A stretch of DNA of 64,000 bases from Anisakis pegreffii (taxonomy: Eukaryota; Nematoda; Chromadorea; Rhabditida; Anisakidae): positions 124,001 through 188,000 of the forward strand of contig JAPYMA010001087.1 of the NCBI GenBank assembly GCA_035041965.1. Reading direction: 5' to 3'. How positions within the stretch are numbered: the stretch's first letter is position 1; each line of letters starts with the position of its first letter. Both the position numbers and the translations under genes were made by a program. A model generated the notes under the pieces. It ran no database searches and had not been told where the DNA came from. It saw nothing but the letters and a program-made list of their open reading frames with translations. Below, piece after piece: positions 31,907 to 45,315 of this stretch.

Positions 31907-34683
31907 AAATAGGTAGATAATGAAACATGGCTCTGCTGAGCGGACTTCTGATTGAATCCAGTGATGCCTATAGTTGAAAACGAAGAAAACTCAGTTCTGC
32001 ATCTCGTTCCAAATTTGTGAAATTTTGACTTCAGTTCCAACTCCAACTCCAAATGAACAGGTGCTCTTGTAAGGTGATGAAACTGAGAAAATGAAGGCAA
32101 TTTGAATGGTTACAAGATGAGTGCTAAACTTGCATTGATGCTTAATCATTGTATGTACGGTATGGTATATACAAACAAATAAAGAATGAATTATTGAAAT
32201 TATGTGCTCATTTCCTAGACAAACGGAATGTAGCGCTTAACGAGTGTACGCATAATATTTTATTTTATTTGCTTGTATGTGTGTATTCGAAGCACTGCAA
32301 TTACTTTCATAATATGGGCATGCAGCAATAAAAGAGAATAATGCATTGGAGACGCGAAAATGCTTCGAATCGTGGTGATGTGTAGAGCAGAACAGGATGA
32401 GAGCAGAATGAATTTTAATGGAAAATGTACGTGCGTACCTCTTACGAGAATAATGCCTAATTCCTGGCTAATATTAAACATTCATAATACATCGTTCAGA
32501 TGATGCATCTGCCAATATTCTTTCATGTCCTAAGATACTTTATCAGTATTTTACTGCATAAATTTGAAGATTGAAGATTTTCTGACGAAACGAACTAATT
32601 GCTGCTTATTGTAATTCCCTCTTCATGTTCTGCCTCCATTCAATTCTTCATAGGAAATTTTGATGAGTGAAATTTCTTAGATTCTGAATGAAAGTAAAAA
32701 CTTCATTCTTGGAATGATGAAAGCATTTTTGATTGATTCGTCCATAGTACGCGACACCAAGCAATCGAATAATTCGAATATTTCTTCGAATGAATTCTCA
32801 CTCAATCACAAGAATATTTCGCTTCTTCTGATATGGTGATTATTTATTCTCATAACCAACAAGCAGTCCTAATTATTTTTATCGTTTCATTCATATTGCA
32901 CATGCACATCGACGTCCGATGCAAAATTTGATCTCTCAATAATATTCGATCAATCAACGAAGTATGATGACCGCATCATCGAAACGCATTCATTTTCAAG
33001 AAGCATTAATTTTGATACATTCAGAAAAATGTCTACAGTTCCAACAGTTACTCGAGTGAATGTTTTTCGACATTGCTTTAGAGTGATTGAATCAAATTTA
33101 TGGTGATGAAGTACAACTGATTTGCTCCTTCCTAAAATGTTTGTTTACGTAATCCGTAGGTTTGAATGCGTCATCGTTTCGTTTTATTTGAAATCTGCCC
33201 TCAAAATTAATCTCTTTTAAGAATGGTTGGTTGTTGTTGCTGTTGTTCACCTTTAATATCATCATTTTCATCAGATCTGCAATCCTCTTAATTCTTTTTA
33301 TTACTTTTAGATTCCCCATCATTTGTACTTATTATACTTACTCTGTTCCTTTTAATTCTCTTCCTAAATCTGCCTTTTTTTGCATTCCTCTGTATCCATA
33401 TCCGCTCATTGAAATTTGACATTTCATTCAACCTTATCATCATTCCTTCTGAAAAATTCTGTATGGAGGCTCTGAAAAGGTGCAGTGCTTGTTCTCTTTG
33501 CATTTCCGTTTCTCGTTCACTGGCAAAACAACAATTGCTTCATTTCTGTTAGTTGTAAGTGGTTCGGAAAACGATTTATTTGCTCGCAAAATTGATCTGT
33601 GAATAGAAAATGCTTTAAGAATGAATGCCTCACCTCTTAACATCAGTGTACTGCATGCATATAGAGTAGCTGAAGCATAAAATCTACTTGAATGCATCCT
33701 AAATATTCAATGCACCATTTGAGCAAGTTTTTCGAATTTTGTTTCCAGCCAACAATAATGCCATGCCTGTCAATAGGTTTTGCGCCGTTGTCTGTGTATA
33801 TGAGATACTTGGAAAATAATGAGAATATGAAAGAGCACTGTGAACCAGAGGGTGACAAACGATCAAGTAGGCACGGAGGCATTCAGAAGCATCCATCAGT
33901 ATTATCATCAGCCGTAAGTCACAACCAAATTGATTTATTCATAAACATATTTTGTCATTATCTCTTATGCTGTGCTCACTCACTCAATGCACACAACTGA
34001 TGAATAAATCCATTTATGCGCGTTTATACAAAGGATACCTTCAAACGTAGTTCATTTTGCGTACATTACTTTCGAAGGATTTTTTGAATCCTCAAAAAGG
34101 ATCCTATAAAAAATATATAAGCAAAAGTCATTCCGTGCTCAACAAAGAAAGAATACATTCGAAGGTGATTGTTGTTGTTATTGTTGTGCACATAAGAAGC
34201 TGGCAAACTAAAATATTATATTTGCAATAAACAAAATAATTTTCGTTCTGAGCTGAAAGAAGCTGATACACCGCTACTGATAGAGAAAGCTTTATTGCAG
34301 AAATTCCGATATGAACAACAGTCAAAAATCATATTTACAACAATTAAGTTATCAGACATGAAAAACTCTTGAACAAAAAACTTCAGATGAAGCTTGACGA
34401 AAAAAATCGATGAAAAATTCGTGATGATAAGGTAAAGGATGTTCTTATGCAACGACAACAGATACACGCTTATATAATTTACCTAGCAATGATGCTACGA
34501 GTAATATGCAGTTCTTACAGAACAAACATTATGTTGCAGTGAACTATTTAGGGACAACTCAAATGGCTCATACAATCTGAAATGATTTTCGATGGTGTAT
34601 CGGACTCTTCTTATATAGACATATTTACAATCAGTGTTATCAATTCACTGCTAAATTGGTTAAAATTGTTTTGTCTACTTCTA
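31907..34683. other. Intergenic, no supported gene
   Basis: Contains a partial element end at 31959-31970 followed by a CCAACTCCAACTCC run (about 32035-32055) related to sequences at 39.4 and 42.8 kb. The remaining frames are short and overlap on both strands. Confidence 0.55.
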
Positions 34684-35500
34684 CAATGGTTCTTGTGTTC
34701 GGGTGCTCCATTACCCCTTTTAATGATCTGACAGGCCGCCGTTACCCCCACCCCTCCCCGACAACCTTAAGTTGCTCAAAACGGATAATTTCACTTCCAA
34801 TGAAAATCACTGTCCTAGGCCACTGTGATGCTCATTATTGCAGTCGATTATGATTACATGACAAGCTATTGTCTCTTACACGCTCACTTCAAACTGATTC
34901 AGATGGATTCTCATTCTTTTCAGATGTGTTCTATTCGCTCTCATAGCTATTGCATGCGAAAATCGTTCTCTTGATGAGTTTTTCTCATTCATTACGTATC
35001 ATTTCACTTCGCAGTTCGAATCAATTTCTCATTTTGTAGCATATACTATTTACTAGATACGTTGACGAGTGTTGACAGCCGGAATCAACAATACAGCAAT
35101 CGAATATTATTGCTCAACAACGTTCGACAGTTAAGCGATCAATTACAGAGTGTATTTGATAGAATGAGAATCTGACTTTAGTTGTTGAATGAAATGAATG
35201 AGAAATTAGCAAAAAAGAACACTTTTGGTGATAAAAGCTATGAGAGCGATTATAGCAGCAAGGAAAAGAATGAAAACCCTGTTAAAACACATGAAAACCG
35301 TGTTAGGCCCGGACGAGCTAATGATACTCAGAAAATAGGTGAATGAAGAGTTTATCCAAGTTAAAAATAACTTCACAATGGCATCCAATCAAAACATAAC
35401 AGCTGCACGAAATATTAATTGCCGGACCCCCTCCATTGCCCCTTGACACCTCCAAATTACCGAAAATTGGCAATATCACCCCCCTATGAGAAAACCACTG
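34684..35500 (-). mobile_element. hAT-like composite MITE, copy 2
   Basis: About 817 bp, the same orientation and organisation as the copy at 3051-3864. It starts CAATGGTTCTTGTG and ends GAAAACCACTG, with the inner unit at 34684-34812. The flanking octamers (TACTTCTA, TACTACAT) agree at five positions, so the duplication has decayed. No coding capacity. Confidence 0.85.
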
Positions 35501-36969
35501 TACTACATCATTTATCGCTTCATTCTAATACATTTCACATGTCAACTTTCTAAATCCTTAGCAGTAGGTGACATGAATGCGATGTAAACAAGTGCGCTGA
35601 AGAATTGAGATTTGATGGAGATTACGAGAACATTTTTTTGAAAACCTGATTATCAATGTAAAGTTAGTTTGATCAGTATTTCGATCAATCAACTCTTTGA
35701 AAGAGATTATCAGCTTCAAAAGGGAACATAAATCTTCGAAATGTAAGTAATTATTGCGTTTTACTCGATTCGTTTTACTGGCTGAAATAATGCTATTGTC
35801 AGAGGTTGAACACAGTGCAAAAAATTCAATCATTCATAATCAAACGCAGAATGACAATTCGAATGGACACGACCGACTGTGACATTTTATTTCATTCTTT
35901 TACATGCATCACGAAAAGATAAAATCATTTGAAGATAACTATTTTTGAACTTATTTTTTGTTGTTGTTAACGTCGAAGCGCACAAATCAAGTCGACATTT
36001 TGTGGTAAGGATAAATGAAATTGACAGTTTTCTTCGAAATTTTTTTTCATTTTCCGGGAAAGCGACCGATAGGTTATTGTAGATTGGGCAACAAAAAGCA
36101 CTTTGACGACTTGGTACGTTAGAATGTACACTGAAGATGGTTATTACCAATTGATGTTTAGTCACTTCAGGTATTCTCATTTGATTATTGAATGACGAAT
36201 ATCACCATTTTCAATTGTTGTTGGAAGTTGAGCAATTTTTTGTGTGTGTATATATTGCCTTGCATGACATTCGTTTGAAATTATCGTGATAATGACGATC
36301 ACAACAAGTCAGCCGAGTAGTATTCTCTGGCAGTGAAGTGCGGCAATGCATGCTCAGCTTTTGCTCAACTCCCCGGTGAATTCCATCACTAGGTTTGGAT
36401 TTTGTGTCTCTTTGGCGAACAGAATACCTTCGAGGCAAAATTATACGTCCCTCTAAAGCTGAATGAACAGAACAGTTGATTGGATTGAGCCGATTCGATC
36501 CAATCGTGTTTTTGTCTCGAGATGCGCACTTTAATAAATTTGTGTTCATTTGAATGAATGAATGAGCACATAGAAAATTAATTTAGCGTTGAGTGAACAA
36601 ATTTAAGTAAATGAATGACGAGTTGATGAAAATGCAATGTGATGGATGGAGGATGCGAAACAAATCGATTTCGTTCGTCAATTCAAACATTTCATATCGT
36701 CGTCAAAGTCGAATCGAATCTCAAAATTTCATTTCTTCCACTTTTGATTATAAAAATCGTTTCATTACCTCTGAACAAAGTTTATTGCGAATGAGACTGT
36801 AAAACGATAACCAAAACTTCTTGATAACCAAAACTGCACACTCTCAAAATCGCTATTGCTCTCATCATTTCTCTATCAGGTATTATTCAGTCATTCAGTT
36901 GTATGTGTCCCTCTCCCCAGTACCCCTTGAAAAATTTTGATATGTCCTCGCACCCCTGACTCCTAGCAT

Positions 36970-37014
36970 CTCGCACTTCTTGGGAGTGCGAGCATCCCCG
37001 GTTGTGTAACCCTG
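36970..37014. mobile_element. Degraded hAT-like element end
   Basis: An 8-bp hairpin (CTCGCACT/AGTGCGAG) is followed by CCCCGGTTGTGTAACCCTG. The reverse complement of that sequence starts CAGGGTTACACAACCGG, like many hAT terminal repeats. The opposite end is not clear. Confidence 0.4.
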
Positions 37015-39394
37015 CGTTAGAGCGCATTTCAAGATTCACTTATATACATTTCAAACAAATCTGCAATCCGTTTCGAAATGTTATCCACAAAAAGCACACC
37101 GTGCAGATTCGTGCACTAAGAATGAAATTCAGTTTTATTCTCATCATCATTCTCATTCTGTTCAATCACAGAAAATTCAAAGCTTTATGGGATCTGTACG
37201 AAGTTTCAATGCATCATCTCATCATTCTAAACGGAACGCACATCCTCATACAAACCCTTCATGCATCTATATATCTATATCCGCACAATAGCGCATCCAT
37301 CCATCAGAGAATATTTTGTTCATAGAATGCTAATGAGTGTGCGTGCCTATTCACATGTGAAAATGAATGCAGTAAAGTATTGCATATTGCTTATATGCTG
37401 CACACATTCTTTCTTCGTTCTTCTTTTCATTCATTCATCAGCAGTCTCCTGAAGAATTATCTTTGATAAACGTCCTCAAAAGCATTTCTTTCATAATCGC
37501 TCAGAGCTCACATCAGCTTGCGGTAAGAAATGTCAATTACGATTCTATGAAACTTCTCATCGTCGTTCTCTTATATGTCAACTGCACATCAAAAATAATG
37601 ATTAATGATTTTGACTCTGCATTCATTTCAATACCCATTCAATGTCATTGAAGCATATGCTATTCATTTTGCATTCACGGTATCAGAATTCAGCTGAATT
37701 CACCAGTAATTCAACGTTTTTTTCTTTATCTAAAGCTTCAGGAGCTGATTTCGAGAATTGGATTCAAATTGCTCGAGTTGTTTGATTTCTTGGATGTGAT
37801 GATGGAGAGGCTTAGGCTTTTGTCACATACTGACAAGTCGAATGAAATGTTATGTTTGATTGGATTTTGTGATCCTTCAGTGGTTATGTGAGAAGTATCA
37901 TATTTGACGATGCGCATAAAGGGATTTAAAATTCTAAAAATTCAGAAGTTTTAAGAAAAGTTGTTGCATAAAAGATTAAACGTTACCTAGCAGTTCAAGT
38001 TCGAGTCAACATTCACTGAAGTGTTTATTCATTCGTTCGAATGCAAACATTCAAATAGATGACTAAACATCGTCAGTGAAGGTGACAGTAGTAGAAAATA
38101 GGATTGACAGTTTGTTGATGAGTGGTACTTGATTCTGTTGGGTGTTACTCAAATATTTACTGTAAAGCTTAATGCTAATGAACGTATTACGTAACATTAT
38201 CGTGTGCTATATGAATGTACAGACGGGGCTAAGAGTAAGTAGTATCTTGACAAGTGATCATCTAGGAATGACCCTCTTTTGTATCTTGCTTCCTCAACTC
38301 CTAAGTGATTTTTCTTGTTTCCTCTTTTGTGTGCTGTTTCATCAATTCAATCAATACTCTCTCTTCATAAATTTCGTATTTAATCGGTTCAAACCCTTAG
38401 TGTTTGCTTTTTATTCATCTCTCACGATCAGATAGCTAAAATATCAATTTCCAACGATATTCCATTTGAAAACAACGCGCAAGAATGAAATGGCGCATAA
38501 CAACTTGAATTTTAGGTTGACTTTTATAATACTGAGATTCGTTTCAAATATCCACTTTGGTTCAACGCAATGTGCGCTTTTAGTGATAAGTATATTTTCG
38601 TTTGGACAGAATCCGATTTGATTAACATTTTGTAATCATAGCTTTGAAATTAGGTTTAATTCGACACTTCTTGTGATATCTTGTACCAGTGCCTGCCTGA
38701 TTACATAAAACAATAAGGACTGAAGTCGACGAGAGGAATCACGCTACAACAACAAATCATTAATGCCCAAACTTTTGTATTTTTATCGCGAGATCGAACG
38801 TTTTCGCTTGAATGCGTTTTTGATCTTTAAGACAACATTGGAGTGTTTTCGACTTAATCGATGATATCTCAGTTCGTCGACTGTAAATTTGATTATGCGC
38901 ACGAATGATTATTACATACGTATGTCACACACATTCACAGATGTCTTTTCAATTTTACCGATGTGCTGCGACTAAGTCAGACTTCCTAAAAGAGAATGGT
39001 GATTGATGAGGAAGTAAGCGTTTCTTTGACTAGCTGCTAGAGAGAGCATAACTACAATTCTCCAATTTCAATAAGCATCGAAACAAGTCAGCTTCTCGTC
39101 AGTTTCAATCTATTTAAAGTTGAGTAGTCGAAACACAAACTGCAACCAACTTAAGACATGCTATCTGTATTCCGCTCATTTAAGGTCAGCAAGCACTGAC
39201 CAGCAGTGTTTCGTATAAGAACTCCATCGAATTGCATCGCATTGCGTATCGCCGCTGCTTTACTGCTCGAATTATTCTTGGCATCAAGTCAGCCGTTGAA
39301 AAATCCATGCCTTTCTCATTCGCCTGTTCAGAGAGATTAATGTTTTGCATTCGGTGAATGCTAACTAACATTTGCTCTACTATTACTGAGCTGA

Positions 39395-39618
39395 CCTAGC
39401 TCCACCTCGGGCTCCGCGTTTTTGAAATTTTTGCTCCAGTTCCAGCTCCAGCTTCGCATTCTCTAAAGTTCAGTTTTAGTTCCAGTTCCGGCTCCAGAGC
39501 AATCCGGATCCGGAAAAAACTGTCGTGCTGCTCCCAGCTGTCACAACTGAATGTTGCTGTGATATTTTTTTCCGAGGAAGCCAAAAACTTTTTGGCTTCG
39601 CAGCTCTTAGGCATTACT
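39395..39618. mobile_element. GCTCCAGTTCCAGC-rich element fragment with hairpin
   Basis: Hexamer-like TCCAGT/TCCAGC repeats run from 39395 to about 39530. An 11-bp perfect hairpin follows (GAAGCCAAAAA at 39577-39587, TTTTTGGCTTC at 39589-39599). The segment then ends at TTAGGCATTACTG, a relative of the CAGTGATGCCTA terminus seen at 31959 and 42637. It is probably a copy of the same short-element family. Confidence 0.5.
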
Positions 39619-39954
39619 GGCTATTGTTTAGGCTAACGTCTCCCTCTCCTCTTCCAAAACAAAAAATCAAATATAGCCCAGAACAAGTTCAGAAATCTTT
39701 TACGCAATCGAATTTGGAGTAATTACAGGTATATGTATGCGTGAGAGTATTTATGAATGTGTTTATAGAAGTAAGTGGTGAAATGACAATTGAATCTGGT
39801 ATGTGGAGTGTGTATTGGAATGTTTATTTATATTTATAAACGAGTGAATGCGAGTTCGAATTGAATTGAATATCGAGTAGTAATCATCGATAGGTAATTA
39901 TTATCGAGGAGAAGTGAATTTGTGTGAATTGATGCGATGGTTGTTTCTTGTTGC

Positions 39955-40175
39955 GACATTCATATTTAGTGTCATCATTATTATTTTTATCATTGTTATT
40001 ATTATTTTCGTTGAATTTGTTATCACTGTTGTTAGTATTATTATTGCTCTTTTTATAATTATTATAATATTGTTATTATATTGCTGTTATTATTATCTTG
40101 GTTATATTGTTATTATTATCACTATCATTATGGCTGTTATTATCGTTATTATTGCTATAATTTATATAATCTTAT
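39955..40175. repeat. (ATT/GTT)n low-complexity block
   Basis: About 220 bp of imperfect ATT, GTT and ATC triplets. The open frame across it (Ile/Val/Phe-rich) is a by-product of the repeat, not a membrane protein. Confidence 0.8.
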
Positions 40176-41832
40176 GAATACAGTTATTACTGTTGTTGTA
40201 TTATGATAATTATTGTGTTACTACCATTATTATGCACTGTAATTATTGTCATTCATGTCATATTGTTGTGATGCTCGTTCAAGCCACGCGCATGTCCGCC
40301 GTTGCTAACAACAACAACTTCAATGATGCATCATCCTTTCACTGAAGCGAAGCACCTCATTCATCTGGTGCGATCGCTTGTATAAATCAAATAAAGTGGA
40401 CGTCGAACGTGGTTATTGCTGCTTTAAGTTTTAGTGAAACGATATGATATCACTGAGTTATTTATTTGTTTAAATGATGATGACTGAACGCCAACTGCTT
40501 CTTATCCATATGGAATTCACTTCTTTGCGATAGAAACACATCAAGTGGATTCATTTAAATAACGAAAGACGTATGAGAAAGTCATTCGATTTTTTTTGAT
40601 AGAACAATCATTTGTTCCGATTCAATATAAGCTTCGACATATAATCAGTTTTTCTGGTCTGATTAAACGGTTTTTGAAATGTTCATCATTCCATTCAGTT
40701 CGCAATATACATTCAATTCCTTTCATTGAAAACTAATCATTGTGTTTTTTAAAAGAACGCAATACATTGAGCATGAAATAATTTGAAAAGTAATCGAGTG
40801 ACACGAATGATGAAATCGGTTAATGAATTTCCGTGAATACTCCGAGTGCCGTAATTAATTTCAATACGCATCCATCTTCACATATACGGCATGCAAATAT
40901 TAGGGGTCGGGATGGATTCTGTGTGAAATGGGATAATGATATGAGAGATTATGAGATGCACCAGAATGGTGCTCAGAACTTCTTTCTTTTATTGTATTAT
41001 CGCGATGTTTAGAATAGGTTGACCATTTTGGCTGAATCCGTCTCGTTGGAATAATTTCGCGAGGCAAACTAAACTCTTAATAGATGTATGCATTTGAGAA
41101 TGTGACGATGATGTCACTTGAAGATCGGCGAAAATTCTGAAATGAACAAAAGAGAAAATGATGGTGGTAATGATGAGCATGAGTGACTTCGGAAATTAAT
41201 CTGCGAAAACTTTCAACATATCGTCATTTTTTTTGATGACATTTCATTTCATTTCATTTCGCTCTTCTGCACTTCACAAATTCAAGTGCTCTTTTCTTCG
41301 ATTCCGATAAATTGGCAAAAATTGAATCCGTCAGTCGAAAAGTGTCATCAGTTCGCCCATCAACCGCAAAAATGGCCATCTTCAAATGTCGTAAAAGTGA
41401 GTGTACCACTAAACAAGTGGGAAATTTCAATTTCTTCGCTTAAATCAGACTCGACTTTAAGCTTTCTCATATTTGCCTCTAAGCGTACGCTTAGGTTCAG
41501 GTTTTGGGCTTAAACTTGTAACGGACCTAAATATACTGCTCATTCAAGTTAGCTTTATTCAGAAGGGACTTCTCTCGTTCGATGGCTGGATGATAGGCAG
41601 TTTCTGATCAAGAAAGCTGTCTTGATTATTTGGTTATTGATCGTAAGGCATTGATTGCCTTGGGCAATAATCGAACCACTACAGTGCCCACGAACAAGTA
41701 GTTGCAGTCTTCATAGTGCATGCATGCAGGTCAACGTCTATCCGAAATGCACGAGCATCACCCAAATTTCTGACTGCAAATGACCATATATTGGCTATTC
41801 ACCGCATATTATCCTCAATCATGTGTCCATCA

Positions 41833-42616
41833 CAGTGGTTTTCGTAGGGTGAAATTACCCATTTTAGGTAATTTGGAGGTTCCAAAAGGTAGTGGAGGAG
41901 GTCGGGAATTTAGTTTTTCGTGCAGTTATTATTTTGTGAGAGAATGCCATTGTGAGCGTATTTTTTAACTCGGATATGTAAATGTGGTTAGTTGATGGCA
42001 ACGCTATTCATTCTCCTATTTTCTGATTGTGAGTATCATTAGCTCTTACGGGTCTAACAGGGTTTTCATTCTTTTCCTTGCTGTTAAAATCGCTCTCATA
42101 GCTTTTGTCAGCAAAAGTGTTCTCTTTTGCTAATTTCTCATTCATTTCATTCAACAACTAAAGTCAGATTCTCATTCTATCAAATACACTCTATAATTGA
42201 TCATTTAACTGTCGAACGTTGTTGAGCAATAGTATTCCATTGTTCTATTGTTGACTTCGGCTGTCAACACTAACCAACGCATCCAGTAAATAGTATATGC
42301 TACAGAATAAGAAATTGATTCGAACTGTGAAGTGAAATGATACGAAATGAATGATAAAAACTCATCAAGAGAACGATATTCGCATGTGATAGCTATGAGA
42401 GTGAATAGAACACGTCTGAAAAGAATGAGAATACATCTGAATCAGTTTGAAGTGAGATTGCCGTCGCAATAGCTTGTCATGCAATCATAATCGACTGCAA
42501 TAATGAGCAAGGGCAGTGGTTTAAGTGGTTTTATCAACGGTCTAGAACAGCGGTTTTCATAGGGGGTGAAATTACCCGTTCTGGGGTAATGGAGCATCCG
42601 AACATAAGAACCACTG
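41833..42616 (+). mobile_element. hAT-like composite MITE, copy 4
   Basis: About 784 bp, inverted relative to copies 1 and 2. It starts CAGTGGTTTTCGTAGGG and ends AACATAAGAACCACTG. The inner unit at its right end (42548-42616) has lost its middle. Flanking octamers GTCCATCA and ATCCACCT match at five of eight positions. No coding capacity. Confidence 0.85.
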
Positions 42617-42636
42617 ATCCACCTTTTTGTAATAAC

Positions 42637-43024
42637 TAGTGATGCCTAGTCTCATGATCTAAAAAAATTTTTTGGTCTCCCTTAACCAAAATATTTCACC
42701 GTAACATTCAATAGCCGATGCTAGGATCGGCATGTTTCTTTTCAAGTCAGACATCACAGGTAATAACAGTAATAACAGTAACAGTAATAATGGCAGTTTT
42801 TTTCAGATCCGGAACGCTCCAGAATCAGAGTCGAAGTGGAACAAAGCAAATTTCGAGGCTGGATCCAAAATTTCGGGTCCAAAATTTGAAAAGGTTGGAC
42901 CAGAGTTGCAGCCAAGACTCCAGGCGAAAATTTTGAAGACGTAGAGCTGGAGCCAGAGTCAGAGCCAATAATTTTGCGAAGGTGTGGCCAGAACTGAGGC
43001 AGTTTTTCAAGTTAGACATCACTG
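42637..43024. mobile_element. Nested short hAT-like elements
   Basis: A 123-bp unit (42637-42759) runs from TAGTGATGCCTA to CAGACATCACAG. It is flanked by a perfect 8-bp duplication, GTAATAAC (42629-42636 and 42760-42767). A second related right end (TTAGACATCACTG) lies at 43024, followed by GTGATAAC, a one-mismatch version of the same octamer. Between them are AGTAATAAC tandem repeats and a GGAGCC/CCAGAG-rich block. This suggests repeated insertion or duplication at the same target. No coding capacity. Confidence 0.7.
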
Positions 43025-45048
43025 GTGATAACTCATAATTGCGTTTCATAATCACTCATCTCTTGCAATACATTCTCACAAATTCACTGTGAATACTCCC
43101 TTACTCGTACATCGCCCAAACCGACCTCGCACATTGATCATTCTATTCAGTCTCATCCACTGCTAATCTTTATATCCATTTACTCTCTCTCCATTCCATC
43201 AAAATCATCACTACTTAATCGCTGCTCTTAATAATAACAGTAGCAATAGTGCTGATAATAATAAGATATCCGTACCTTTGCCACACTGCACATCATCCTT
43301 CCTTCATTCGACTCACTGCATCAATGTGCAAGTCACTACGAGCGCATCAGTTTTAAACTTATTCATGATTCGTCTTTCTTGAAACTTATTCTAACGCAAC
43401 GAAGTTATTCGTATGGTATAACGCAGTGATGGTTAAGATCAATTGATCGCACCTAACAGAACAAAGAATGTTTAGAATGGTACTAAAATAAGAGAGTATG
43501 ATACATAAATTGATGGTATGCTGATAACAATAATACTTTTGGTGGGAAAAGAGTGATAAATGATGGATTTGCTAATATTTTGAAATTATTCATACAAAAA
43601 GATGGAACCATTTAAAAGATTATCGTAGAGATAGAAGAAGTTTGAATGATATCCGAGTGAGGAATTAAATTTTGTTTATTGTCATCTGTGAGAGGACCAA
43701 CTGAATTGTTCCACGATCGGAACGCAACTCTCCAGAGAATTTGAAGCCTGCTCTTTCAGTTTCAGCATTGGCGTTATGCTGAAAAAATTGATCGTCCATA
43801 TGCGCATAGATCACCAACATTATTCAAAATGTGAGACGCTTGCTAGCTTTTTTGACCGAACAAATGATATTAAACGAACTGAATTATCCATGCACATCAA
43901 TCAAAACAACATCCCCTCTCGCAGATCTCTCATTTTCGTTCAGTGGATGTGCAATTTAGCTTATTGTTGGTGTTGTGCCTAATTATAGGAAACTCGCAAA
44001 ATTTTCAATTGCCTAAAGCTTTTTCGAACTTCCAACATCTATATTACGGCTTTGGTTGGTTCCCTTTATGTTCCGCGAGATGTCGAATCGTTTCTTTAAT
44101 TTAGAAAAGTCAACATCATAATGATTACTCGATCGGTTTGTTTGATGTCTGTCATTTTCAGTTTAAAAAATATTTGGTAAGCACGGTTTCGAGACATGCA
44201 AAAAGCTTGCATGCGAATCTATGTGTTGCAACAATGTAGGCACTGAATAGTGCAAATGTGCAAAGTTATTTTCAGAGTCTGAATTTTGGAGAGCTTTTTT
44301 TTGTTGTTTACTTGTGGTCATTTCAGAATGCTTAACAATCAAGCATGACAACAGCATGCATGACTTATGAAATGCAGTCACTTGAATGCTGCTGCATCAT
44401 CGATTCATGAAAAAATCAAGTTCGTTGAGTGGCATAGAGACACATTGCTAACACAGGCAAAAAATGCTGTAACGAAATGAAGTGAGATGAGATGAGGCAT
44501 GCTGAATTTCTCGTTCGTTAAATGAGAGACGACAAATAAACCAGAATCAATTAATTGCACGATGGCAGCACGAGACGACGAGGTACAGCTTTCGTTGGCT
44601 TAAATTTTGAATTATTGCGTTAATCAACCTCTTCATTGAATAGTTTGGTCTTTTTGGGTAGTGCGTTCCTACAGGTTATCGAACATGAAATGAGAAATTT
44701 TCATAAGAAATCAAAGTAAGAATGCAAGGTTGTTGATAGAGTTGTTTACATCTAGATAAAGTTATTTCAAGTTTATTGATTTATGGGATGTGCAAGCTTC
44801 ATTTGAGGTGAAAATGCGATGAGAGGAACATTAAGATATTTTGTTTCCTCGAAACCTTGATCACCTCAACGACCACAATGAATTGAGTAATTGTCGATGA
44901 TGTTCATTCATCTCAAAAAATCACGATAAGGAACAACTAAAGCTCCAACACGGTCACGGAGAAGTGCTTCAATCAAGTTCGTAACCTCAAGAGACAAACT
45001 CTGTAAATATCTAACAAATTGATTGCTTCAGCTGAGTTTCATTACTAA

Positions 45049-45315
45049 ATGCGGCCTTATTGGTCATTCTCTGTCGCAATCAGACAAATTAAATTGGCAC
45101 ATGTAAAGGGTGACACGGTAAGAAAAAGTCGTTCCACTCCTAAATGTCGGTGCATGCTCTTCTACACGTTATCGCCCAACTGTAGGCACCGATTAGCGGG
45201 TATGATCACGCTCAAAGTTTCAAACTTCAGGAGAACCTACTATTGTCGCTCACTGAGTATGTGCCTTTATTTATCGCACTCAAAGAGATGTCTCAATATA
45301 TGCATAAATCCTAGT
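45049..45315 (+). CDS. Weak two-exon candidate, unrecognised
   Basis: An ATG at 45049 opens a 23-codon segment (MRPYWSFSVAIRQIKLAHVK and three more residues) that ends at ACG|GTAAGA, a strong donor. An AACTTCAG acceptor (about 45231) leads in phase into ENLLLSLTEYVPLFIALKEM and a TAG stop at 45313-45315. The product would be 50 residues. The splice signals are good, but both pieces are short enough to be chance, and an overlapping frame after the TTGCTTCAG at about 45030 looks equally plausible. Confidence 0.22.

Larger units (their letters stand above)
35501..41832. other. Gene-poor tract with transposon fragments
   Basis: No supported gene. A 112-codon frame at 36211-36549 (-) has ordinary composition but no recognisable motif. 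A probable hAT right end (CCCCGGTTGTGTAACCCTG, about 36996-37014) and a CTCGCACT/AGTGCGAG hairpin (36970-36992) mark a degraded element. An (ATT/GTT)n-rich block lies at 39955-40175. A GCTCCAGTTCCAGC-rich block at 39395-39530 leads to a strong hairpin at 39577-39599. Confidence 0.5.

Noticed and set aside
36211..36549. 112-codon open frame on the - strand
   Set aside because: Composition is acceptable, but no start context, splice partner or recognised family could be found.
38388..38400. GGTTCAAACCC, like a tRNA T-loop
   Set aside because: No acceptor stem, D-arm or anticodon arm can be paired around it.
39914..40177. Apparent membrane protein made of Ile/Val/Phe
   Set aside because: It is a translation of an ATT/GTT triplet-repeat block.
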